Source of the DNA: Hippasteria phrygiana
Lineage: Eukaryota > Echinodermata > Asteroidea > Valvatida > Goniasteridae
Length of the DNA: 64,000 nt
NCBI GenBank assembly: GCA_037893225.1
Contig: JAZGUH010000204.1
Location: 1,736,001 to 1,800,000 of the forward strand
Reading direction: 5' to 3'
The notes under the pieces were generated by a model, which was given only the letters and a program-made list of their open reading frames with translations, was not told the DNA's origin and ran no database searches. The translations under genes and the position numbers were made by a program. Shown piece after piece: positions 32,466 to 45,260 of the stretch. Positions within the stretch are counted from its first letter, which is position 1. Each line of letters starts with the position of its first letter.

Positions 32466-34341
32466 CTTTTTCAGACTTTTTGCCCATAGCGTTTGTACAC
32501 GATTTCTTTCTGCCAGGCACTTTGGCTACTTTTATGCAGCCGATTGCCTTTAAACTTAACAGACACTCAGACCAACTGCTCAGAATGCATGCCGAACTTT
32601 TACGTCATGATGACGTCATCACGTGATTTTTTATGAATTTTTGAATTTTGAAAATCGTAACATTCATTAAATTATATCTAGCGAACAAAACAAGATATTT
32701 TCAAAATTCTTTTTGTTATAGCTTTGGTATGTCTCAAAGATATGCCTTAAAAAGCGAAAATTGTGTGACGTCATGATGACGTCATCAAAAATGCTTTTTT
32801 TTTTTTACGCATGTAAGGGTCAATCTGATTACAAAAATGTATATATTGAATTTTGCTGTACCCAATTCCAAAATTTCATGATCGTGGCTCACTCAAGTAA
32901 GAAATAACAGCCATTTGAAAATTTAGACCAAATTCAATATAACACAAAGGAATTCTGGGAAGGACAGATAACCATGGCTATTATGTGCTTGCTGTTTATA
33001 AAAGGGGTTGATTTCTAGTCTTTTTTCAAGTCGCTGAATTTTTGAAGTATTAAAATCGTAACATTCTTTTCAATATATCTAGCGAACAAAACAAGATATT
33101 TTAAAAATTATTTTTGTTATAGCTTTGGTATGTCTCAAAGATATGCCCTAAAAGGCGAAAATTGTGTGACGTCATGATGACGTCATCAGCAATATCTTTT
33201 TTTTTAAACGCATGTAAGGGTCAATCCGATTACAAAAATGTATACATTGAATTTTTCTGTACGTAATTCCAAAATTTCATGATCGTGGCTCACTCAAGTA
33301 AGAAATAGGAGCCATTTCAAAATTTAGACCAAATTCAATATAACACAAAGGAATTCTGGGAAGGGCAGATAACCATGGCTTAAATGAGCATGCTGTTTAT
33401 AAAAAGGGTTGATTTGTAGTCTTTTTTCAAGTCGCTGAATTGTGAAATTTTAGGAATCGTAACATTCTTTTCAATATATCTAGCGAACAAAACAAGATAT
33501 TTTCAAAATTCTTTTTGTTATAGCTTTGGTATGTCTCAAAGATATGCCCTAAAAAGCGAAAATTGTGTGACGTCATGATGACGTCATAAAAAAAAATATT
33601 TTTTCAAGTCGCTAGAATATTGCCCATAGCATTTGTAAACGTTTTCTTTCTTACCGGCCACATTGGCTACTTTTAAACTTGGCAGACACTTACCCCAACT
33701 GCTCACAATGTGTGCCGAACCTTTACGTCATGATGACGTCATCACATGTCACGTGACGTCATCTTAAAGGGGCATTTTTCGAAGCCATATATTTACAAAA
33801 GTACAAGACCGATTAAGTTGGAACGTAATATCTAGGTATGCCACCGGGTGTTATAGATGAACATTGACATGACGTTATGATCAAGTCATAACATGTCACG
33901 TGGTGTCATCTTAAAGGGGCACTCGCTAGATTATTGCCCATAGCATTTGTAAACGTTTTCTTTCTTACCGGCCAGTTTGGCTACTTTTAAACTTGGCAGA
34001 CACTTACCCCAACTGCTCACAATGTGTGCCGAACTTTTACGTCATGATGACGTCATCACATGTCACGTGACGTCATCTGAAAGGGGCATTTTTCGAAGCC
34101 ATATTTTTACCGAAGTAGAAGTCAGATTAAGTTGAAAAGTAATATCTAGGTAGCCCAGTAGATTATCTTAAACAATTTTGTGTCAGGAATGCTTGTAGGC
34201 CGGCATGTGTTATATATGAAAATTGATGCGACGTTATGGTGACGTCATCATATGATTTTATAGGAATTTTTTTTACTTTTGAATCTTTAAGCTATAAGGC
34301 CTATCTCATCAACTGAACATGCTAATTTCGAAATTCTTATT

Positions 34342-34457
34342 GGCTGTTTCGAAAGTTTTTCGAAACAGCCCTTGTTTTCGTTAAGATTTTTTTTTTTTTC
34401 TTTTTTTTTTTGGCTGTTTCGAAAGTTTTTCGAAACAGCCCTTGTTTTCGTTAAGAT

Positions 34458-34489
<32 letters not shown>

Positions 34490-37400
34490 TTTTTTTTCTT
34501 TTTCAGACTTTTTGCCCATAGACTTTGTACACGTTTTCGTTCTGCCAGGCACTTTGGCTACTTTTATGCAGCCGATTGCCTTTAAACTTAACAGACACTT
34601 AGACCAACTGCTCAGGATGCATGCCGATCTTTTACGTCATGGTGACGTCATCACGTGATTTTTTATGAATTTTAGAATTTTGAAAATCGTAACATTCATT
34701 AAATTATATCTAGCGAACAAAACAAGATATTTTCAAAATTCTTTTTCTTATAGCTTTGGTATGTCTCAAAGATATGCCTTAAAAAGCGAAAATTGTGTGA
34801 CGTCATGATGACGTCATCAAAAATGCTTTTTTTGTTTTACGCATGTAAGGGTCAATCTGATTACAAAAATGTATATATTGAATTTTGCTGTACCCAATTC
34901 CAAAATTTCATGATTGTGGCTCACTCAAGTAAGAAATGACAGCCATTTCAAAATTTAGACCAAATTCAATATAACACAAAGGAATTCTGGGACGGGCTGA
35001 TAACCATGGCTATTATGAGCTTGCTGTTTATAAAAGGGGTTGATTTCTAGTCTTTTTTCAAGTCGCTGAATTTTTGAAGTTTTAAAATCGTAACATTCTT
35101 TTCAATATATCTAGCGAACAAAACAAGATATTTTCAAAATTATTTTTGTTACAGCTTTGGTATGTCTCAAAGATATGCCCTAAATGGCGAAAATTGTGTG
35201 ACGTCATGATGACGTCATCAACAATATGTTTGTTTTTTAACGCATGTAAGGGTCAATCCGATTACAAAAATGTATACATTGTATTTTTCTGTACCCAATT
35301 CCAAAATTTCATGATCGTGGCTCACTCAAGTGTGAAATAGGAGCCATTTCAAAATTTAGACCAAATTCAATATAACACAAAGGAATTCTGGGAAGGGCTG
35401 ATAACCATGGGTATTATGTGCTTGCTGTTTATAAAACGGGTTGATTTCTAGTCTTTTTTCAAGTCGCTAAATTTTTGAAGTTTTAGAATCGTAACATTCT
35501 TTTCAATATATCTAGCGAACAAAACAAGATATTTTCAAAATTCTTTTTGTTATAGCTTTGGTATGTCTCAAAGATATGCCCTAAAAAGCGCAAATTGTGT
35601 GACGTCATGATGACGTCATGAAAACAATTCTTTTTTCAAGTCGCTAGAATATTGCACATAGCATTTGTAAACGTTTTCTTTCTTACCGGCCACTTTGGCT
35701 ACTTTTAAACTTTTCAGACACTTACACCAACTGCTCACAATGTGTGCCGAACTTTTACGTCATGATGACGTCATCACATGTCACGTGACGTCATCTTAAA
35801 GCGGCATTTTTCGAAGCCATATATCTACAAAAGTACAAGTCCGATTAAGTTGGAACGTAATATCTAGGTATGCCACCGGGTGTTATAGATGAACATTGAC
35901 ATGACGTTATGATCAAGTCATAACATGTCACGTGGTGTCATCTTAAAGGGGCACTCGCTAGATTATTGCCCATTGCATTTGTAAACGTTTTCTTTCTTAC
36001 CGGCCAGTTTGGCTACTTTTAAACTTAGCAGACACTTACCCCAACTGCTCAGAATGTGTGCCTAACTTTTACGTCATGATGATGTCATTACATGTCACGT
36101 GACGTCATCTTAAAGGGGCATTTTTCGAAGCCATATATCTACAAATGTACAAGTCCGATTCAGTTGAAACACACTATTTAGGTATGCCACCCGGTGTCAT
36201 AGATGAAAATTGACATGACGTTATGATGAAGTCATTACATGTTATGTGATGTCATCTTAAAGGGGCATTCCCTAGGCTATTTCCCATAGCATTTGTACAC
36301 GATTCCTTTTTTAAACCAATCCTTCACACATCCAATAACATCTTCATCCCTCCGTCATTGTTAACAAACAAACAAACAACTTTAAATATTGCATACACAT
36401 TTGACATCCAAACTAACAATAAAAAAATTAGAAACAGCCCTGTGTTTGTCCACAAACACTTGCCTCTAGTTTTTTTTTTTGTTTCTTTTTCAGACTTTTT
36501 GCCCATAGCATTTGTACACGTTTTCTTTCTGCCAGGCACTTTGGCTACTTTTATGCAGCCGATTGCCTTTAAACTTACCAGACACTTAGACCAACTGCTC
36601 AGGATGCATGCCGAACTTATACGTCATGATGACGTCATCATGTGATTTTTTATGAATTTTTGAATTTTGAAAATCGTAACATTTATTAAATTATATCTAG
36701 CGAACAAAACAAGATATTTTCAAAATTCTTTTTGTTATAGCTTTGGTATGTCTCAAAGATATGCCCTAAATTGCGAAAATTGTGTGACGTCATGATGACG
36801 TCATCAAAAATGTGTTTTTTTGTTAACGCATGTAAGGGTCAATCCGATTGCAAAAATGTATACATTGAATTTTCCTGTACCTAATTCCAAAATTTCATGA
36901 TCGTGGCTCATTCAAGTATGAAATAGGAGCCATTTCAAAATTTAGACCAAATTCAATATAACACAAAGGAATTCTGGGAAGGGCTGATAACCATGGGTAT
37001 TTTGTGCTTGCTGTTTATAAAAGGGGTTGATTTCTAGTCTTTTTTCAAGTCGCAAAATTTTTGAAGTTTTAAAATCGTAACATTCTTTTTAATATATCTA
37101 GCGAACAAAACAAGATATTTTCAAAATTATTTTTGTTACAGCTTTGGTATGTCTCAAAGATATGCCCTAAAAAGCGAAAATTGTGTGACGTCATGATGAC
37201 GTCATCAACAAATCTTTTTTTTTAAACGCATGTAAGGGTCAATCCGATTACAAAAGTGTATTCATTGAATTTTTCTGTACGTAATTCCAAAATTTCATGA
37301 TCGTGGCTCACTCAAGTAAGAAATGACAGCCATTTCAAAATTTAGACCAAATTCAATATAACACAAAGGAATTCTGGGACGGGTTGATAACCATGGCTAT

Positions 37401-38102
37401 TATGTGCTTGCTGTTTATAAAAGGGGTTGATTTGTAGTCTTTTTTCAAGTCGCTGAATTTTTGAATTTCTTAAATCGTAACATTCTTTTCAATATATCTA
37501 GCGAACAAAACAAGACATTTTCAAAATTCTTTTTGTTATAGCTTTGGTATGTCTCAAAGATATGCCATAAAAAGCGAAAATTGTGTGACGTCATGATGAC
37601 GTCATAAATAAATTATTTTTTCAAGTTGCTAGAATATTGCCCATAGCATTTGTAAACGTTTTCTTTCTTACCGGCCACTTTGGCTACTTTTAAACTTGGC
37701 AGACACTTACACCAACTGCTCACATTGTCTGCCGAACTTTTACGTCATGATGACGTCATCACATGTCACGTGACGTCATCTTAAAGGGGCATTTTTTCGA
37801 AGCCATATATCTACAAAAGTACAAGTCCAATTAAGTTGAAACATAAATCTAGGTATGCCACCGGGTGTTATAGGTGAACATTGACTTGACGTTATGAAGT
37901 AATCACATGTCACGTCATGTCATCTTAAAGGGGCATTCGCTACACTATTCCCCATAACATTTGTACTCGATTTCTTTCTTTAAACCAATCCTTCACACAT
38001 CCAATAACGTTAATTATTGTATAAACATTTGATTGACTAACACAATAAGAAAAACACGAAACAGCCCTGTGTTTGTCCACGGGACAAACACATAACATGT
38101 CT

Positions 38103-38104
<2 letters not shown>
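34342..38104 (+). mobile_element. Helitron-like element C1, inside the body of B4, 3' boundary lost
   Basis: The start hairpin 34342-34370 follows GAAATTCTTATT, a site read intact at 29510-29525 as CTTATTGTAATTC. The resumed GTAATTC sequence is not found after any CTAG, so the right end of C1 is either 38104 or deleted. Confidence 0.5.
34412..36469 (+). mobile_element. Helitron-like element C2, inside the T-tract of C1 (innermost)
   Basis: It is a complete, uninterrupted 2.06-kb copy. It has a start hairpin (34412-34440), T-tract, TTTTTCAGACTTTTTGCCC, 401-bp units, CRE-rich units, the subterminal motif GAAACAGCC, hairpin GTGTTTGT/ACAAACAC and CTAG (36466-36469). The next base begins C1's T-tract. 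It is the best copy for defining the family. Confidence 0.75.
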
Positions 38105-38141
<37 letters not shown>

Positions 38142-40199
38142 CTTTTTCAGACTTTTTGCCCATAGACTTTGTACACGTTTTCGTTCTGCCAGGCACTTTG
38201 GCTACTTTTATGCAGCCGATTGCCTTTAAACTTAACAGACACTTAGACCAACTGCTCAGGATGCATGCCGATCTTTTACGTCATGGTGACGTCATCACGT
38301 GATTTTTTATGAATTTTAGAATTTTGAAAATCGTAACATTCATTAAATTATATCTAGCGAACAAAACAAGATATTTTCAAAATTCTTTTTCTTATAGCTT
38401 TGGTATGTCTCAAAGATATGCCTTAAAAAGCGAAAATTGTGTGACGTCATGATGACGTCATCAAAAATGCTTTTTTTTTTTTACGCATGTAAGGGTCAAT
38501 CTGATTACAAAAATGTATATATTGAATTTTGCTGTACCCAATTCCAAAATTTCATGATTGTGGCTCACTCAAGTAAGAAATGACAGCCATTTCAAAATTT
38601 AGACCAAATTCAATATAACACAAAGGAATTCTGGGACGGGCTGATAACCATGGCTATTATGAGCTTGCTGTTTATAAAAGGGGTTGATTTCTAGTCTTTT
38701 TTCAAGTCGCTGAATTTTTGAAGTTTTAAAATCGTAACATTCTTTTCAATATATCTAGCGAACAAAACAAGATATTTTCAAAATTATTTTTGTTACAGCT
38801 TTGGTATGTCTCAAAGATATGCCCTAAATGGCGAAAATTGTGTGACGTCATGATGACGTCATCAACAATATTTCTTTTTTAAAACGCATGTAAGGGTCAA
38901 TCTGATTACAAAAATGTATACATTGTATTTTTCTGTACCCAATTCCAAAATTTCATGATCGTGGCTCACTCAAGTAAGAAATAACAGCCATTTCAAAATT
39001 TAGACCAAATTCAATATAACACAAAGGAATTCTGGGACGGGCTGATAACCATGGCTATTATGAGCTTGCTGTTTATAAAAGGGGTTGATTTCTAGTCTTT
39101 TTTCAAGTCGCTGAATTTTTGAAGTATTAAAATCGTAACATTCTTTTCAATATATCTAGCGAACAAAACAAGATATTTTCAAAATTCTTTTTCTTATAGC
39201 TTTGGTATGTCTCAAAGATATGCCCTAAAAGGCGAAAATTGTGTGACGTCATGATGACGTCATCAAAAATATGTTTGTTTTTTAACGCATGTAAGGGTCA
39301 ATCCGATTACAAAAATGTATACATTGTATTTTTCTGTACCCAATTCCAAAATTTCATGATCGTGGCTCACTCAAGTGTGAAATAGGAGCCATTTCAAAAT
39401 TTAGACCAAATTCAATATAACACAAAGGAATTCTGGGAAGGGCTGATAACCATGGGTATTATGTGCTTGCTGTTTATAAAAGGGGTTGATTTCTAGTCTT
39501 TTTTCAAGTCGCTAAATTTTTGAAGTTTTAGAATCGTAACATTCTTTTCAATATATCTAGCGAACAAAACAAGATATTTTCAAAATTCTTTTTGTTATAG
39601 CTTTGGTATGTCTCAAAGATATGCCCTAAAAAGCGCAAATTGTGTGACGTCATGATGACGTCATGAAAAAAATTCTTTTTTCAAGTCGCTAGAATATTGC
39701 ACATAGCATTTGTAAACGTTTTCTTTCTTACCGGCCAGTTTGGCTACTTTTAAACTTAGCAGACACTTACCCCAACTGCTCAGAATGTGTGCCTAACTTT
39801 TACGTCATGATGACGTCATTACATGTCACGTGACGTCATCTTAAAGGGGCATTTTTCGAAGCCATATATCTACAAATGTACAAGTCCGATTCAGTTGAAA
39901 CACACTATTTAGGTATGCCACCCGGTGTCATAGATGAAAATTGACATGACGTTATGATGAAGTCATTACATGTTATGTGATGTCATCTTAAAGGGGCATT
40001 CCCTAGGCTATTTCCCATAGCATTTGTACACGATTCCTTTTTTAAACCAATCCTTCACACATCCAATAACATCTTCATCCCTCCGTCATTGTTAACAAAC
40101 AAACAAACAACTTTAAATATTGCATACACATTTGACATCCAAACTAACAATAAAAAAATTAGAAACAGCCCTGTGTTTGTCCACAAACACTTGCCTCTA

Positions 40200-40247
<48 letters not shown>

Positions 40248-42109
40248 CTTTTTCAGACTTTTGCCCATAGCGTTTGTACACGATTTCTTTCTGCCAGGGA
40301 CTTTGGCTACTTTTATGCAGCCGATTGCCTTTAAACTTAACAGACACTTAGACCAACTACTCAGGATGCATGCCGAACTTTTACGTCATGATGACGTCAT
40401 CACGTGATTTTTTATGAATTTGTGAATTTTGAAAATCGTAACATTCATTAAATTATATCTAGCGAACAAAACAAGATATTTTCAAAATTCTTTTTCTTAT
40501 AGCTTTGGTATGTCTCAAAGATATGCCCTAAATTGCGAAAATTGTGTGACGTCATGATGACGTCATCAAAAATATGTTTTTTTGTTAACGCATGTAAGGG
40601 TCAATCCGATTACAAAAATGTATACATTGTATTTTTCTGTACCCAATTCCAAAATTTCATGATCGTGGCTCACTCAAGTAAGAAATGACAGCCATTTGAA
40701 AATTTAGACCAAATTCAATATAACACAAAGGAATTCTGGGACGGGCTGATAACCATGGCTATTATGAGCTTGCTGTTTATAAAAGGGGTTGATTTCTAGT
40801 CTTTTTTCAAGTCGCTGAATTTTTGAAGTTTTAAAATCGTAACATTCTTTTCAATATATCTAGCGAACAAAACAAGATATTTTCAAAATTATTTTTGTTA
40901 CAGCTTTGATATGTCTCAAAGATATGCCCTAAATGGCGAAAATTGTGTGACGTCATGATGACGTCATCAACAATATTTTTTTTTTTAAACGCATGTAAGG
41001 GTCAATCTGATTACAAAAATGTATACATTGAATTTTCCTGTACCTAATTCCAAAATTTCGTGATCGTGGCTCACTCAAGTAAGAAATAGGAGCCATTTCA
41101 AAATGTAGACCAAATTCAATATAACACAAAGGAATTCTGGGAAGGGCTGATAACCATGGCTTAAATGTGCATGCTGTTTATAAAAAGGGTTGATTTGTAG
41201 TCTTTTTTCAAGTCGCTGAATTCTTGAAGTTTTATAATCGTAACATTCTTTTCAATATATCTAGCGAACAAAACAAGATATTTTCAAAATTCTTTTTGTT
41301 ATAGCTTTGGTATGTCTCAAAGATATGCCCTAAAAAGCGAAAATTGTGTGACGTCATGATGACGTCATAAAAAAAATCATTTTTTAAGTCGCTAGAATAT
41401 TGCCCATAGCATTTGTAAACTGTTTCTTTCTTACCGGCCACTTTGGCTACTTTTAAACTTGGCAGACACTTACCCCAACTGCTCACAATGTGTGCCGAAC
41501 CTTTACGTCATGATGACGTCATCACATGTCACGTGACGTCATCTTAAAGGGGCATTTTTCGAAGCCATATATTTACAAAAGTACAAGACCGATTAAGTTG
41601 GAACGTAATATCTAGGTATGCCACCGGGTGTTATAGATGAACATTGACATGACGTTATGATCAAGTCATAACATGTCACGTGGTGTCATCTTAAAGGGGC
41701 ACTCGCTAGATTATTGCCCATAGCATTTGTAAACGTTTTCTTTCTTACCGGCCAGTTTGGCTACTTTTAAACTTGGCAGACACTTACCCCAACTGCTCAC
41801 AATGTGTGCCGAACTTTTACGTCATGATGACGTCATCACATGCCACGTGACGTCATCTGAAAGGGGCATTTTTCGAAGCCATATTTTTACCGAAGTAGAA
41901 GTCAGATTAAGTTGAAAAGTAATATCTAGGTAGCCCAGTAGATTATCTTTAAAAATTTTGTGTCAGGAATGCTTGTAGGCCGGCATGTGTTATATATGAA
42001 AATTGATGCGACGTTATGGTGACGTCATCATATGATTTTAGAGTAATTGTTTTACTTTTGAATCTTTAAGCTGTAAGGCCTATCTCATCAACTGAACATG
42101 CTAATTTCG

Positions 42110-45100
42110 AAATTCTTATTGTAATTCTTTTTGAAATAGGTTTTTTAGGTAAACAAGTTTTACGTTCTGTGATTTGGGAGGATTTAACATAATTTCTAAA
42201 AATAGTTGTTGTATTTTGTTCCACTCAAGTAAATGTTGTCTCAATCGTATTTTGGATTACCTTACTTTTAATTTCCAGTTTATAATTCCCAATGTATTAA
42301 AAAAAATGCGTTCTGTGATTTTCTACTGCTCAAATAAAGTTTGTTTCAGCCGTCTATTCTTTAAGGTGTGTTGCGTTAATTACTGGTTTTCCGTTTTCAA
42401 ACACTACATGGGGTATGCTTCGCTCTCACCCACCGCTCTATGTGTGTGTTTGCCTTAAATTGTTAGTTAAGTTTGGTATACAGTGCTAGGCGCCACCGGA
42501 CAAAATCCGTGAATGAATTTTTACCAGTAAACTCGTATGCTGCCCTCTACAGTTCACTAAACACAACCAGAGGAGTATTTTTTTTAAGTACTACCGCCCT
42601 CTTGCGCTAAAAAGTTGACAGGTTTGTCAATTGTGGCAGAGAAACTTTTGACCAGTAAGATTATGTCGAACTTTCCTTGCATTTAACTGTACCTCCCTAG
42701 GGTGTGTGGAAAATCATATTACAATTGGAGAATTCAGGACTATTAGGGTTAATAAGACCGTATTTTCTTTCAATTATATATTGTAATAAAAATATACTAG
42801 TAAGACTTCATTAAATAACTCTCTTTATTCAAAGGTCTTGTTTTCAAAGAATTCTTTTTATTGCTTCCTACGTGCCACAATGTCAACATGCATTTTTATC
42901 AAGAACATATCACATAATATTAATAAAGATTCAAATTTGAGAGGCAAGTTACTCCAATACAAGCCTGAAAACAAAATGTTGAAGAGAAAAAGTTGTGTAT
43001 TTAACAAGTGCATTCAGTGAAAAGCACAGAAACAATCATGCGTCTTATAACATTCTTTCCAAATTCTTATTGTAATTCTTTTTGAAATATGTTTTTTACG
43101 TCATAGGTAAACAAGTTTTGCGTTCTGTGATTTGGGAGGATTTAACATAATTTTCAAAAATAATTGTTGTATTTTGTTCCACTCAAGTAAATGTTGTCTC
43201 AATCGTCTTTTGGATTACCTTACATTTAATTTCCAGTTTATAATTCCCAATGTATTAAACAAAATGCGTTCTGTGATTTTCTACTGCTCAAATAAAGTTT
43301 GTTTCAGCCGTCTATTCTTTAAGGTGTGTTGCGTTAATTACTGGTTTTCCGTTTTCAAACACTACATGGGGTATGCTTCGCTCTCACCCACCGCTCTATG
43401 TGTGTGTTTGCCTTAAATTGTTGGTTAAGTTTGGTAGACAGTGCTAGGCGCCACCGGACAAAATCCGTGAATGAGTTTTTACCAGTAAACTCGTATGCTG
43501 CCCTCTACAGTTCACTAAACACAACCAGAGGAGTATTTTTTTAAGTACTACCGCCCTCTTGCGCTAAAAAGTTGACAGGTTTGTCAATTGTGGCAGAGAA
43601 ACCTTTGACCAGTAAGATTATGTCGAACTTTCCTTGCATTTAACTGTACCTCCCTAGGGTGTGTGGAAAATCATATTACAATTGGAGAATTCAGGACTAT
43701 TAGGGTTAATAAGACCGTATTTTCTTTCAATTATATACTGTAATAAAAATATACTAGTAAGACTTCATTAAATAACTCTCTTTATTCAAAGGTCTTGTTT
43801 TCAAAGAATTCTTTTTATTGCTTCCTACGTGCCACAATGTCAACATGCATTTTTATCAAGAACATATCACATAATATTAATAAAGATTCAAATTTGAGAG
43901 GCAAGTTACTCCAATACAAGCCTGAAAACAAAATGTTGAAGAGAAAAAGGTGTGTATTTAACAAGTGCATTCAGTGAAAAGCACAGAAACAATCATGCGT
44001 CTTATAACATTCTTTCCAAATTCTTATTGTAATTCTTTTTGAAATATGTTTTTTACGTCATAGGTAAACAAGTTTTGCGTTCTGTGATTTGGGAGGATTT
44101 AACATAATTTTCAAAAATAATTGTTGTATTTTGTTCCACTCAAGTAAATGTTGTCTCAATCGTCTTTTGGATTACCTTACATTTAATTTCCAGTTTATAA
44201 TTCCCAATGTTTTAAACAAAATGCGTTCTGTGATTTTCTACTGCTCAAATCAAGTTTGTTTCAGCCGTCCATTCTTTAAGGTGTGTTGCGTTAATTACTG
44301 GTTTTTCGTCTTCAAACACTACATGGGGTATGCTTCGGTCTCACCCACCGCTCTATGTGTGTGTTTGCCTTAAATTGTTAGTTAAGTTTGGTAGACAGTG
44401 CTAGGCGCCACCGGACAAAATCCGTGAACTAATTTTTACCAGTAAACTCGTATGCTGCCCTCTACAATTCACTAAACCCAACCAGAGGAGTATTTTTTTA
44501 AGTACTACCGCCCTCTTGCGCTAAAAAGTTGACAGGTTTGTCAATTGTGGCAGAGAAACTTTTGACCAGCAAGATTATGTCGGACTTTCCTTGCATTTAT
44601 CTGTACCTCCCTAGGGTGTGTGGAAAATCATATTAAAATTGGAGAATTCTGGACTGTTAGGGTTAATAAGACCGTATTTTCTTTCAATTATATACTGTAA
44701 TAAAAATATACCAGTAAGACTTCATTAAATAACTCTCTTCATTCAAAGGTCTTGTTTTCAAAGAATTCTGTTTATTGCTTCCTACGTGCCACAATGTCAA
44801 CATGCATTTTTATCAAGAACATATCACATAATATTAATAAAGATTCAAATTTGAGAGGCAAGTTACTCCAATACAAGCCTGAAAACAAAATGTTGAAGAG
44901 AAAAAGTTGTGTATTTAACAAGTGCATTCAGTGAAAAGCACACAAACAATCAGGCGTCTTATAACATTCTTTCCAAATTCTTATTGTAATTCTTTTTGAA
45001 ATATGTTTTTTAGGTCATAGGTAAACAAGTTTTGCGTTCTGTGATTTGGGAGGATTTAACATAATTTTCAAAAATAATTGTTGTATTTTGTTCCACTCAA

Positions 45101-45260
45101 GTAAATGTTGTCTCAATCGTCATTTGGATTACCTTACATTTAATTCCCAGTTTATAATTCCCAAAGTATTAAACAAAATGCGTTCTGTGATTTTCTACTG
45201 CTCAAATCAAGTTTGCTTCAGCTGTCCATTCTTTAAGATGTGTTGCGTTAATTACTAGGC
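42110..45260 (+). repeat. 957-bp tandem repeat, second block
   Basis: The GGATTTAACATAATTT landmark recurs at about 42180, 43138, 44095 and 45052 (spacing 957-958). The last unit breaks at about 45256 (TTACTAGGCAAGTTACTCC), where an internal deletion joins two parts of the unit. This block is inside element B2. Confidence 0.8.

Larger units (their letters stand above)
32382..38104 (+). mobile_element. Helitron-like element B4 with C1 inserted
   Basis: The start hairpin is at 32382-32410, followed by a T-tract of about 38 bases. The body 32411-34341 is interrupted by C1. I assign the CTAG end at 38104 because what follows is B3's T-tract. However, the expected continuation of B4's own body after C1 is missing, so a deletion probably fused C1 to B4's end. 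Confidence 0.5.
32331..40200 (+). mobile_element. Helitron-like element B3, inside the T-tract of B2
   Basis: The start hairpin is at 32331-32359. The CTAG end at 40197-40200 is followed by B2's long T-tract. The body 38105-40200 closely resembles that of C2 (34441-36469), including the same 3' block GAAACAGCCCTGTGTTTGTC, and differs mainly in the number of 401-bp units. Confidence 0.6.

Noticed and set aside
32205..32626. Frames of 93-116 codons across the second hairpin array
   Set aside because: Same cause: repeated hairpins and homopolymer T.
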